In this document: piece by piece, positions 47,715-56,039 of the stretch
Layout of the letters: the number at the start of each line of letters is the position of its first letter
How positions within the stretch are numbered: the first letter of the stretch is position 1
Source: Conchiformibius steedae
Lineage (GTDB): Bacteria > Pseudomonadota > Gammaproteobacteria > Burkholderiales > Neisseriaceae
Reading direction: 5' to 3'
Assembly: GCF_014054725.1 (NCBI RefSeq)
Contig: NZ_CP059563.1
Location: 1,949,749 to 2,013,748, forward strand
Length of the DNA: 64,000 bases
The notes under the pieces: generated by a model
Databases searched by the model: none
What the model was told of the DNA's origin: nothing
What the model saw: only the letters and a program-made list of their open reading frames with translations
Made by a program: the position numbers and the translations under genes

Positions 47715-48194
47715 ATGTTGAAAAAATATGGCTTTATCCTGTGGCTGCTGCCCGTTACAGCAGCGGCGCAATCTTGCCATTGGCGCAACATTGATTTTGC
47801 CACACGCCAACACCAGTGGCTGATTCTCAGTGCCCCCGATGCGCCGTTTTTTCCCGTCAGCGACATTATCATCACGCGAAACGGCTGGAGAGTAAAACCC
47901 TTGCACAGCAAATACCGTCCTGTGCGTGTGCGCGCCCTTGGCAGCAACCGTTACCGTTTTTCTTTGCGCGACAGGGCTTTTGCCTTGGATTACCCCAATT
48001 CGCGCAGCGACCCTGATTTCTCAAAATATCAGCTATTTAGTCGCGGCGGCAGTTATACCGTCACTTTGTTTTATGCGCAAAACTGCCGCCATGTGGCTTA
48101 TGCCGAAATCCGCCACACCTTAATCCATCAGGGCAAAAAATATGATTTAAAACAAAAATTGCTTCCTGTAGCAGATTTGGTCAGGGTGGGTTGA
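47715..48194 (+). CDS. Small secreted protein, last of the run
   Basis: 159 residues with a signal peptide ending TAAAQ, then SCHWRNIDFATRQHQWLILS. Basic, beta-rich composition (VRVRALGSNRYRFSLRDRAF; GGSYTVTLFYAQNCRHVAYAEIRHTL) with two cysteines. It is not clearly homologous to the other three, and I recognise no family. CTAGGGAGTG lies before ATG. Orientation and spacing suggest one transcript with the three preceding genes. Confidence 0.6.
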   Translation: MLKKYGFILWLLPVTAAAQSCHWRNIDFATRQHQWLILSAPDAPFFPVSDIIITRNGWRVKPLHSKYRPVRVRALGSNRYRFSLRDRAFALDYPNSRSDPDFSKYQLFSRGGSYTVTLFYAQNCRHVAYAEIRHTLIHQGKKYDLKQKLLPVADLVRVG

Positions 48195-48262
48195 ACCTTG
48201 CTTCCCCATTTAATTGCGTATGCGTTACAATGGCATGCATATTGATTACTCTAGGAAAAAAG

Positions 48263-48776
48263 ATGAATTTACCCCATCCAGCGCAAGTCAAACAACAAAT
48301 TGTCGCCTTTACCGAAAAAGCAGTGGCACAATTTTTGCAACAACACCCCCGATTTAAGCTTTTATGCCTTCTGCTATGATTTAAATATGGCATATGGCGA
48401 GATTAATCTGTCTTTTAATACTGAACAGGCATTTGCTGAAACTTTGCAAGATTATCAAACACATGATCCCGAAACGTACCACCAAGCTGAACAACAGCTA
48501 CTGCTAAAATACCACTCAGGCGATTGGGCATACGCCTGTTTTGATACATTATATGTTTGGGAACAAGAAATTGAAGCAGAACTCAAGCGATTCCTGCATG
48601 ATGATAATGATGAGAGATTACAGGCTTTTTTAAAAGAACTGAATGATTTTTTTGCTGATTGTTTGGCTGCGTTTACCCAAACGCCCACTTATCACGCCAT
48701 CCCGAAAACAGCGGATTTTATTGCATTCAGTTTAGACCACGATGAAAGCCCTGATGTGGTTTTGGAACAATTATAG
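48263..48776 (+). pseudogene. DUF4303 family gene broken by a +1 frameshift in a C5 run
   Basis: ATG 48263 (AGGAAAAAAG upstream) opens a frame reading VKQQIVAFTEKAVAQFLQQHP. That frame then fails, while the next frame continues DLSFYAFCYDLNMAYGEINL to a stop at 48776. Removing one C from the run CCCCC at 48346-48350 joins them into a protein of about 170 residues with the usual DUF4303 start. It could be a true mutation, a short slippage-prone tract, or a sequencing error. The 158-residue reading from 48300 alone lacks the family's first helix. Confidence 0.7.
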
Positions 48777-48874
48777 TATAGATAGGTTGGGTTGAAGCGC
48801 AGCACAAATCCGACATTTTTATTTTATTTGAAAAAGTTGGGTTACGGCTTTGCCTAACCCAACCTACCTATACT
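48775..48874. repeat. 100-bp element with 19-bp inverted ends
   Basis: AGTATAGATAGGTTGGGTT (48775-48793) and AACCCAACCTACCTATACT (48856-48874) are inverted copies with one mismatch. A second AGTTGGGTTA word lies inside. It sits between a plus and a minus gene, touches the stop codon of the first and ends 6 bp from the second. It could be a small non-autonomous repeat and could also act as a terminator structure. Confidence 0.7.
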
Positions 48875-48880
48875 TTGCTG

Positions 48881-49450
48881 TTAAAGCTTGGGTTTTGGGG
48901 TATTGATTATCTTCATATTTTCCTCTAATACCGCCAAATCAAACCAGCCTGCCATGATAAACAGCGACAACAACAGCGAACCCGCTATCATAGCCACAAC
49001 AAAATACGCCAAATAGCCCAATAAAACCTTGCCTGCGCCTTGTTTACCGATGTGGTAAAAACCAATGCACTGCACCCAAAATATCCACGACAACCAAAAC
49101 ACCCACACAGGCGCAGTTTGTGGCAAATAAAACACCAGCACAATGGGTAGAATCAATGCTTCGGTCAGGACGCTGTAACCAAACAGCGGCAGGCGCGTTC
49201 CGCCAAAATACGCCAGCACCGCCGACATCGTCCGCGCCAGCAACACACAACGCAGCAGCGACAACAGCATAATAAACGCTAACGTGGCGTGTCCGCTGCC
49301 AAAGAAAGGGACAGCAGCAGGGGTTTGTACCGCGCCCACCGCTGCCAGCACCGCCAAACACAGCGGCAGCGGGTAATGGTATTCGCCCGCTTCGCGGAAA
49401 CGCAGGCGCAACACCTGTCCCGCATCGCTAAAAAATTGGCTGATATTCAT
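48881..49450 (-). CDS. Hypothetical multi-pass membrane protein
   Basis: 189 residues with about five hydrophobic segments (residues 28-50, 56-85, 92-110, 115-132 and 140-168). The soluble N-terminus MNISQFFSDAGQVLRLRFREAG and topology recall Yip1/YrdC-free small membrane families, but I cannot assign one. It lies downstream of parE on the same strand with 31 bases between. Confidence 0.6.
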   Translation of the reverse strand: MNISQFFSDAGQVLRLRFREAGEYHYPLPLCLAVLAAVGAVQTPAAVPFFGSGHATLAFIMLLSLLRCVLLARTMSAVLAYFGGTRLPLFGYSVLTEALILPIVLVFYLPQTAPVWVFWLSWIFWVQCIGFYHIGKQGAGKVLLGYLAYFVVAMIAGSLLLSLFIMAGWFDLAVLEENMKIINTPKPKL

Positions 49451-49481
49451 GGTTTTATATTCCTTGATGAATGGTGTGTGT

Positions 49482-51446
49482 TTAAATATCCGCTTCCACG
49501 CGGTCGCCTTCGGCTTCCATCCACGCCCGCCGCGCCGCTGCTTCGCCCTTGCCCATCAATTTGACAAAAACGGCTTCGGTATCGGTATCATTGATTTGCA
49601 CACGCAGCAAACGGCGGGTGTCGGGGTGCATGGCGGTGTCTTTGAGCTGGTCGGGATTCATTTCGCCCAAACCTTTAAAACGACTGACGCTGTAGGCGTT
49701 TTCTTTGATTTTTTCTTTGTGCAGCTTGGCTAAAATACTGTCCAATTCGGCTTGGTCCAGCGCGTACAGCTTGCGGGCAGGACGGTTTTTGCCCTGCGCG
49801 TTTACATCCACGCGGAACAGCGGCGGTTGCGCCACATAAATATGCCCGTGTTCAATCAGTTTGGGGAAATGGCGGTAAAACAGCGTCAGCAGCAACACCT
49901 GAATATGCGCCCCATCCACATCGGCATCCGACAAAATGGCGATTTTGCCGTAACGCAAACCGCTTAAATCCACTTCATCATCTGCGCCGTGCGGATCCAC
50001 ACCGATTGCCACGGCAATATCGTGAATTTCGGCATTGCCGAATAATTGGTCGCGGTGAACCTCAAAGCTGTTCAACACCTTGCCGCGCAAAGGCAAAATG
50101 GCTTGCGTGGCTTTGTCCCGTGCCAGTTTCGCCGAACCGCCTGCCGAATCGCCTTCCACCAAAAACAATTCGTTTTCGCGGATGTCTTCGCTTTCGCAAT
50201 CGGTGAGCTTACCGGGCAACACCGCCACGCCGCTGCCTTTTTTCTTTTCAATTTTCTTAACCGAACGCAAACGCGCCTGCGCCTGACTAATCGCCAGTTC
50301 TGCGATTTTTTTACCGTGGGCAATATTTTGATTTAACCACAATTCCAGCGGGTCGCCGCACACCGTTGCCACCAGCTTCAGCGCATCGCGGCTGGTGAGT
50401 TTGTCCTTGGTTTGCCCCTGAAACTGCGGGTCCAGCAAACGCGCCGACAACACAAAACACGCCCGCGCAAACACATCATCGCTTTGCAGTTTTACCCCGC
50501 GCGGCAGCAGGTTGTGGTGTTGCACAAAATTGGCAACCGCATGAAACGCCGCCTGTTTCAGCCCCGCTTCGTGCGTACCGCCCAAGGGCGTGGGAATCAG
50601 GTTTACATAACTTTCGCCCGCACACGCGCCCTCTTCCAGCCAAGTCAGCGCAAACGCCGCGCCCTCGCCCGCGCTAAACGGACTGTCGGGCATATTGGCA
50701 GACACATAATTTTCCGCCGCAAACACAGGAACAGCCGTTTCCGCGCCGTTTAACAAATCGTGCAGATAATCGGTTAAACCGTTGGGATAACGCCAAACCT
50801 GCGTTTCGGGCAAGCCCTTAACAGGACGGGTTAAACGCACGGTTACGCCTTGCAACAGCACCGCTTTGGCGCGTAACAGCCGTTCCAGTTCGGCGATATT
50901 GTAATGGGAGCTGTCAAAATAGCGCGGGTCGGGATACACGCGGATTTCCGTTCCCGTTTCCTTAATGGGGCAACGGTCAATTTCCGCCAAAGGCTCAATC
51001 ACTTCCCCACCTGCAAACACCATGCGCCACACACGCCCGTCACGGCGCACCGTCACTTCCAAGCGTTGCGAAAGCGCATTGGTTACCGACACACCCACAC
51101 CGTGCAAACCGCCCGAAAACGCATACGCACCACCACCCGACTGCTTATCAAATTTCCCACCCGCGTGCAGGCGCGTAAACACCAGTTCCACCACAGGAAT
51201 ATTTTCTTCAGGATGCAAACCTGTGGGAATACCACGCCCATTGTCGCACACCGACAGCGAACCGTCTGCATGAATGTGTACGTCAATTTCGCTGGCAAAA
51301 CCGCCCAATGCTTCATCGGCAGCGTTGTCAATCACCTCTTGGCAGATATGGGTGGGACTGTCGGTGCGGGTGTACATACCGGGGCGTTGTTTAACGGGTT
51401 CCAGCCCCTTTAATACTTGAATACTGGCTTCAGAATAGGCGTTCAT
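49482..51446 (-). CDS. parE: DNA topoisomerase IV subunit B
   Basis: ATPase/TOPRIM subunit of topoisomerase IV, which decatenates chromosomes. ATG 51446 gives 654 residues; the upstream ATG at 51500 adds an unrelated 18. GHKL ATP motifs are EVIDNAADEALGG and DNGRGIPTG. The lid SGGLHGVGVSVTNALS follows. The TOPRIM domain has LVEGDSAGGSAKLARDK and the Asp pair SDADVDGAHI. The C-terminal RFKGLGEMNPDQL and TAMHPDTRRLLRV complete it. The order of domain words fits ParE rather than GyrB (no long insert). Confidence 0.95.
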   Translation of the reverse strand: MNAYSEASIQVLKGLEPVKQRPGMYTRTDSPTHICQEVIDNAADEALGGFASEIDVHIHADGSLSVCDNGRGIPTGLHPEENIPVVELVFTRLHAGGKFDKQSGGGAYAFSGGLHGVGVSVTNALSQRLEVTVRRDGRVWRMVFAGGEVIEPLAEIDRCPIKETGTEIRVYPDPRYFDSSHYNIAELERLLRAKAVLLQGVTVRLTRPVKGLPETQVWRYPNGLTDYLHDLLNGAETAVPVFAAENYVSANMPDSPFSAGEGAAFALTWLEEGACAGESYVNLIPTPLGGTHEAGLKQAAFHAVANFVQHHNLLPRGVKLQSDDVFARACFVLSARLLDPQFQGQTKDKLTSRDALKLVATVCGDPLELWLNQNIAHGKKIAELAISQAQARLRSVKKIEKKKGSGVAVLPGKLTDCESEDIRENELFLVEGDSAGGSAKLARDKATQAILPLRGKVLNSFEVHRDQLFGNAEIHDIAVAIGVDPHGADDEVDLSGLRYGKIAILSDADVDGAHIQVLLLTLFYRHFPKLIEHGHIYVAQPPLFRVDVNAQGKNRPARKLYALDQAELDSILAKLHKEKIKENAYSVSRFKGLGEMNPDQLKDTAMHPDTRRLLRVQINDTDTEAVFVKLMGKGEAAARRAWMEAEGDRVEADI

Positions 51447-51593
51447 GCTGTTGCGCGTGTGAGAAAAAGAAAAACGGCGTATTTTACGCGAAAACGGCAA
51501 AAAGCGATTCCCGTTTTGCCTGTAAAAATACCGATGCTGCGCCCGTATGACGGCAGCAGCATCGGTAGATTTCTGCGTATCAGTTAAAAAACC

Positions 51594-52361
51594 TTATTCG
51601 CAGCTGGATTTGCCCGTGCGATGGTTAATCACTTTGCGCTCAATCAGCAGCTTTTGCATTTCGGGGTGGTTACGCGTGCAGGCATACGATAAAGCACTTT
51701 GATTATACGCGCCCAATTTGGTGTCTTGGGTGGTGGTAACCAAATTCGGGTTCGCGCCCAAAGACAATAAATATTTCACCGTTTCAATGCGGTTGTTGCT
51801 GGCAGCCACCATCAGCAGGGTTTCGCCGTCGCTTTCTACGCTTTGGTCGTTTAAATCGGTGCTGTCTTTCAGCAGCGCATAAACTTTGCGGACGATATTG
51901 GTGTTTTTACCCAAAACGGCGGATTTCAACACATTATACACATCGCCACGGTCAGTCGCTTGCAGGCTCGCGCCTTGGGCAATCAGGTAGTCCACCATGT
52001 CTTCATAGCCGATAAACGCCGCCCAACCCAAAGCGGTTTGCCCCAGAGAAGCTTCATCTTTGGCCTCCAAGTTCTGACCGTTTTGCACCATGCGTTTTAC
52101 CGTTGCCAAATCGCCGCGTTTCACGGCATCAAACCAAGCGGCATCAGGTCCTTCAGAGGGTTTGTCGTAAAAAATGCGCCAAGACAGTTTTTTCGGATTG
52201 GCGATGTCTTGCATTTCTTCCATGCTGAAGCGGAAACCGTTTTGGCTTTTTGCGCTTTGGGTTTGCGGCTGTGAAGCGGCAGCAGTTTGCGCTTCGGGCA
52301 AGGTGCAGGCTGTCTGAAACAAGCACACAGTAGCAACTGCCAAGATTTTTTTATTTAACAT
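51594..52361 (-). CDS. Ankyrin-repeat lipoprotein
   Basis: 255 residues. The signal peptide has a lipobox (QTAC, Cys at about residue 19), followed by a Gln/Ala/Ser-rich spacer. About four ankyrin repeats span residues 75-245 (AAWFDAVKRGDLATVKRMVQNG; LGWAAFIGYEDMVDYLIAQGA; LMVAASNNRIETVKYLLSLGA; LSYACTRNHPEMQKLLIE). It probably binds a protein partner at the periplasmic face of a membrane. The uptake-like word AGGCTGTCTGAA lies inside the coding sequence near its start. It lies downstream of miaB with about 34 bases between. Confidence 0.85.
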   Translation of the reverse strand: MLNKKILAVATVCLFQTACTLPEAQTAAASQPQTQSAKSQNGFRFSMEEMQDIANPKKLSWRIFYDKPSEGPDAAWFDAVKRGDLATVKRMVQNGQNLEAKDEASLGQTALGWAAFIGYEDMVDYLIAQGASLQATDRGDVYNVLKSAVLGKNTNIVRKVYALLKDSTDLNDQSVESDGETLLMVAASNNRIETVKYLLSLGANPNLVTTTQDTKLGAYNQSALSYACTRNHPEMQKLLIERKVINHRTGKSSCE

Positions 52362-52395
52362 TTTGTTTTTCCTTATGTGTAGTGGTGTAAAAAGT

Positions 52396-53715
52396 TTAAA
52401 CTAAAGTTCCGCGCAAACTAAACGTAAACGCTTCAGTAATTTCCAAATCCACCATTTGATGAATCAAATCGGGCGTACCCGTAAAATTAACCACGCGGTT
52501 ATTGGCGGTACGCGCTTGCAGTTGGTCGGGGTCTTTTTTGGAAATGCCTTCTACCAAACAACGCTGTACCGTACCCAACATGGTTTGGTTAATGCGGGCG
52601 GTTTCGGCTTCAATCACTTCGTTCAAGGCTTCCAAACGGCGCACTTTTTCGGCGTGCGGGGTGTCGTCGGGCAGATTGGCGGCGGGCGTGCCGGGGCGCG
52701 GGCTGTAAATAAATACAAAGCTCAAGTCAAACGCCACGTCTTTTACCAGTTTTAAGGTTTGCTCAAATTCGCGCTCGGTTTCACCAGGGAAACCGACAAT
52801 AAAATCCGAACTCAAGCACAAATCGGGGCGGATGGCGCGTAATTTACGCACAATGGATTTGTATTCCAAAGCAGTATAACCGCGCTTCATCGCCGCCAAT
52901 ACGCGGTCAGAACCGCTTTGCACGGGCAAATGCAGGTGCGAAACCAGTTTCGGCAAATCGCGGTAACACTCAATAATCGCATCGGAAAACTCGCGCGGGT
53001 GGCTGGTGGTAAAGCGCATCCGTTCAATACCGGGGATTTCATGCACAATCCGCAGCAGAGTAGCAAAATCGCAAATGCCGCCGTCGTCCATCGCGCCGCG
53101 ATAGGCGTTTACATTTTGTCCCAATAGATTGATTTCTTTAACACCTTGCTGTGCCAAGCCTGCAATTTCGGTCAGCACATCGCTTAAAGGGCGCGAAAAT
53201 TCTTCACCGCGCGTATAAGGCACCACGCAGAAACTGCAATATTTGGAACAGCCTTCCATAATGGAAACAAAGGCGCTGCCGCCGTCCACACGCGCAGGCG
53301 GCAGGTGGTCAAATTTTTCAATTTCGGGAAAGGAAATATCCACTTGCGAATAACCGCTGGTTTCCTTGTCGGCAATCATTTGCGGCAAGCGGTGCAGGGT
53401 TTGCGGACCAAACACCACGTCCACATAAGGCGCACGTTTGACAATTTCCTCGCCCTCTTGCGATGCCACGCAACCGCCCACGCCGATAATCAGCTTGGGA
53501 TTTTTTTCTTTTAGCGGGCGCACCCGTCCCAAATCGGAAAACACTTTTTCCTGCGCCTTTTCGCGCACCGAGCAGGTGTTAAACAGAATAATATCGGCTT
53601 CTTCGGCGGTGGCAACTTGTTCCAAATCCTCGCCTTCCGACAAAACGGACAACATTTTTTCGCTGTCGTATTCGTTCATTTGGCAGCCGAAAGTGCGGAT
53701 AAATACTTTTTTCAT
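52396..53715 (-). CDS. miaB: tRNA-2-methylthio-N6-dimethylallyladenosine synthase MiaB
   Basis: Radical-SAM methylthiotransferase acting on A37 of tRNAs. ATG 53715 gives 439 residues. The N-terminal UPF0004 domain supplies three cluster cysteines ([31 protein letters not shown]). The radical-SAM motif CSKYCSFC lies near residue 154. [22 protein letters not shown] and a C-terminal TRAM domain ([15 protein letters not shown]) complete the family order. Confidence 0.97.
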   Translation of the reverse strand: MKKVFIRTFGCQMNEYDSEKMLSVLSEGEDLEQVATAEEADIILFNTCSVREKAQEKVFSDLGRVRPLKEKNPKLIIGVGGCVASQEGEEIVKRAPYVDVVFGPQTLHRLPQMIADKETSGYSQVDISFPEIEKFDHLPPARVDGGSAFVSIMEGCSKYCSFCVVPYTRGEEFSRPLSDVLTEIAGLAQQGVKEINLLGQNVNAYRGAMDDGGICDFATLLRIVHEIPGIERMRFTTSHPREFSDAIIECYRDLPKLVSHLHLPVQSGSDRVLAAMKRGYTALEYKSIVRKLRAIRPDLCLSSDFIVGFPGETEREFEQTLKLVKDVAFDLSFVFIYSPRPGTPAANLPDDTPHAEKVRRLEALNEVIEAETARINQTMLGTVQRCLVEGISKKDPDQLQARTANNRVVNFTGTPDLIHQMVDLEITEAFTFSLRGTLV

Positions 53716-53794
53716 GGTTTTCAATCTCTTTCAGGATTCCCGTAATTGCGGGGCTGACGGTTTGCCGCGCCACAAGCGCAACAAACGATAATTT

Positions 53795-53827
53795 CAGGCT
53801 GCCTGAAATCTTCCAAGCAGCCTGAAC
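53795..53827. repeat. Inverted pair of uptake-sequence-like words
   Basis: AGGCTGCCTGAA (53796-53807) and an opposed GCAGCCTG (53817-53824) form an 8-bp stem CAGGCTGC/GCAGCCTG. The first word matches one of the described Neisseriaceae uptake dialects. Unusually for such pairs it lies between divergent genes, not after a stop codon. Confidence 0.55.
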
Positions 53828-53892
53828 GGTTAAAAGCGCGTATTATATCGGTTTTTATCCGCCGATAGTTACGCCCACAAGGAAAAAACATC

Positions 53893-54747
53893 ATGATTGA
53901 TTTTATTCGGGAAAGCCAAGAAGTTATCCGCCAAATCCCCTTGTCGCGCGAATGGCTGTACACCATTATCCTGATTCCCACCATTATTTTGACCAAACTG
54001 GTGCTGCTGCGCCTGCATTTCCGCCAACATCCCGAATTGGAAATTGACGAAAAACGCCGCATTGTGGTGATGGGTCGCAACATTACCTTAATGCTCTGTA
54101 TTTTCGTGCTGTTTTTGGTGTGGGCAACGCAGATTCAAACTTTCGCCCTGTCCATGGTGGCATTGGCGGCGGCAGCGGTGCTGGCATTAAAAGAACTGAT
54201 TATGTGTTTATCAGGCAGCTTGGTGCGCTTTGCCAATAAACAATATTCCGTAGGCGACTACATTGAAATCAACCACATACGCGGGCGCGTGATTGATATT
54301 AACCTATTGAATACTTTGGTGATGCAAATTGGACCGAATCCGCTAATAGGGCGTTTATCAGGCAAAACCGTTTCTTTTCCCAACAGCCTGCTGCTGAGTT
54401 TTCCGCTCTACCGCGACAATATTTTGGGCAGCTATGTGGTGCATATGTTTGATATTCCCGTGCCGATTCATTTGGATTCGGATGCGATTGTGCCGCGCTT
54501 GGAAGCGGTGCTTTTGGAAAAATGTTCGCCCTATATTGATGAAATTTCGGCGCATTTGGAAGCGGTGCAGGTGCAGAAACTGTTTATTACCCCACCCGCA
54601 CAACCCAGCATCAGCCGCGTGCCTTATGATGACAAAGTATATAACTTGGCGGTGCGCTTTGCTGCGCCCGTGGGCTTGCGGGTGGATATTCAACAAGCGG
54701 TATTGGATGAGTTTATTCGGGTACAATACCGTTTGCTAAATCCTTAA
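53893..54747 (+). CDS. MscS-family mechanosensitive channel
   Basis: 284 residues with membrane segments at about 20-37, 60-78 and 83-105; the last is the Ala/Gly-rich pore helix (LSMVALAAAAVLALKELIM). The MscS beta domain follows with FANKQYSVGDYIEINHIRGRVIDINLLNTLVMQ. The C-terminal part (FITPPAQPSISRVPYDD) is shorter than in E. coli MscS. It probably releases solutes on osmotic downshift. The last four bases overlap the end of the convergent Sel1 gene. Confidence 0.88.
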   Translation: MIDFIRESQEVIRQIPLSREWLYTIILIPTIILTKLVLLRLHFRQHPELEIDEKRRIVVMGRNITLMLCIFVLFLVWATQIQTFALSMVALAAAAVLALKELIMCLSGSLVRFANKQYSVGDYIEINHIRGRVIDINLLNTLVMQIGPNPLIGRLSGKTVSFPNSLLLSFPLYRDNILGSYVVHMFDIPVPIHLDSDAIVPRLEAVLLEKCSPYIDEISAHLEAVQVQKLFITPPAQPSISRVPYDDKVYNLAVRFAAPVGLRVDIQQAVLDEFIRVQYRLLNP

Positions 54748-55391
54748 TGACCTTGAGATTTTAAAATTTCCAAGGCTTTTTTAGCATCTTCATGGTTTTG
54801 TGCAGCGGCTTTTTCAAACCATTGGCGTGCTGTTTGGTCGTTTTTCGCCACACCATACCCGTTATAATACAAACTACCAAGCCCATATTGCGCAACAGCA
54901 TGATTTTGCGCAGCGGCTTTTTCATACCATTTACGCGCAGCTTGATAATCTTGCTTTACCCCCCAGCCAAGCGCATATAAACTACCTAGATTATGTTGTG
55001 CAGTAGCATGATTTTGCGCAGCCGCCTTTTCAAACCATTGACGTGCTGTTTGGTAATTTTGTGTTACACCACGCCCATGTACATATAAATTACCCAAATT
55101 ACTTTGTGCGCCAGCATGATTCTGTGCAACAGCTTTTTCAAACCACTGACGCGCAGCTTGATAATTTTGCTTTACGCCCCAGCCATGCTCATACAATATA
55201 CCCAGTGCGTATTGTGCTTCAGCATGATTTTGTGCCGCTGCTTTACTAAACCACTGATAAGCACTTGGATAGTTTTGCCCTACACCCAATCCGTCTTTAT
55301 ACAAAATACCCAATCCAACTTGAGCATCAGAATTACCCTGAGCAGCCGATTTTTCAAACCATTGTCTCGCGGTTTGATAATTTTTTGTTAT
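54744..55391 (-). pseudogene. 5'-truncated Sel1-repeat protein gene
   Basis: Five complete 36-residue Sel1 repeats and part of a sixth are encoded (typical unit YQAARQWFEKAVAQNHAGAQ), ending in LEILKSQGH. The first repeat is entered in the middle, and Sel1 similarity stops at about 55391. The open frame continues to an ATG at 55475, but those 28 codons run through the inverted-repeat end of the prophage and encode no signal peptide. Sel1 proteins are normally exported or scaffold-like, so the true start is missing. The natural 5' part should lie at the far end of the prophage. Confidence 0.7.
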
Positions 55392-55394
55392 AAA

Positions 55395-55461
55395 TTTGCG
55401 CGGATTTTGACACGTTTTTGCGTTAATTTTGTCATACAGCACATGACAAAACAATCGCAAA
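55395..55461. repeat. Three copies of an 18-bp word at the prophage end (transposase-site-like)
   Basis: TTTGCGCGGATTTTGACA (55395-55412), TTTGCGTTAATTTTGTCA (55417-55434) and the inverted TGACAAAACAATCGCAAA (55444-55461) share TTTGCG, four variable bases, TTTTG, A/T, CA. The two direct copies start 22 bp apart, two helical turns, like MuA-binding repeats at Mu ends. The second and third also form a hairpin. Confidence 0.7.
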
Positions 55462-55497
55462 ATTTTAAAGCCCATTGCTCATCTTGGAAAATAAATC

Positions 55498-55520
55498 AGC
55501 CCTGCTATTAAAGCAGGGCT
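55498..55520 (-). terminator. Possible terminator hairpin inside the prophage end
   Basis: A perfect 9-bp stem AGCCCTGCT/AGCAGGGCT (55498-55506 with 55512-55520) is followed on the minus strand by GATTTATTTT. It could stop phage transcription before the end sites. Confidence 0.5.
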
Positions 55521-55619
55521 ATTGCTATATATGCCACTCAATAGCCATACTATTGCTTGGCTCTGTCGCCCCGATAAAGCATCATGCACCTATCGTTAAT
55601 CACCAATTAGGGGCTGACC

Positions 55620-55988
55620 ATGCTGGCTTACAATATTTACAACGGCTTTTGCAAACACCTGTTTGATGTGGGCGTGGAAGTGTACGAAGTACCGTTTGAC
55701 CTTGCCGCCGCCGCGTTGCAAAAGCACCTGCAGGGTGTATCTAAAGCGGAAGCTGCTGCATTTTTGGACGGCTGCGACGGTGGCGATTTTGCTGCCGACT
55801 TATTGTATTATCTGAATGAACAAGGCAGCGGTTATGATTGGGACAAGCCCGATGCACTTGTCTCACTGCAAAGTGCGCTTGACCGCGTTTGTGCTGATTG
55901 GCTGGCAGATGCTGTAAGCCCGCGCCCACGCAGCACGGATTTTTTAAGAACGGCATATCTGGGTTGCCGCAGGTTAATACAGGCATAA
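55620..55988 (+). CDS. Hypothetical prophage protein
   Basis: 122 residues, acidic and soluble, beginning MLAYNIYNGFCKHLFDVGV and containing AAALQKHLQGVSKAEAAAFLDGCDGGDFAADLLYYL. I recognise no family. ATG 55620 has TTAGGGG upstream. It is the only gene between the methylases and the prophage end, is transcribed toward the methylases and has its own strong terminator. A cargo (moron) gene is a reasonable inference. Confidence 0.6.
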   Translation: MLAYNIYNGFCKHLFDVGVEVYEVPFDLAAAALQKHLQGVSKAEAAAFLDGCDGGDFAADLLYYLNEQGSGYDWDKPDALVSLQSALDRVCADWLADAVSPRPRSTDFLRTAYLGCRRLIQA

Positions 55989-55991
55989 GAC

Positions 55992-56021
55992 AACGGCAGG
56001 GGTAACACCCTGCCGTTTTTT
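55992..56021 (+). terminator. Terminator of the 55620 gene
   Basis: A 10-bp perfect stem AACGGCAGGG (55992-56001) pairs with CCCTGCCGTT (56008-56017), with TTTTTT after it. The uptake-like word AGGCTGTCTGAA follows at 56023-56034. Confidence 0.85.
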
Positions 56022-56039
56022 CAGGCTGTCTGAATCCCG

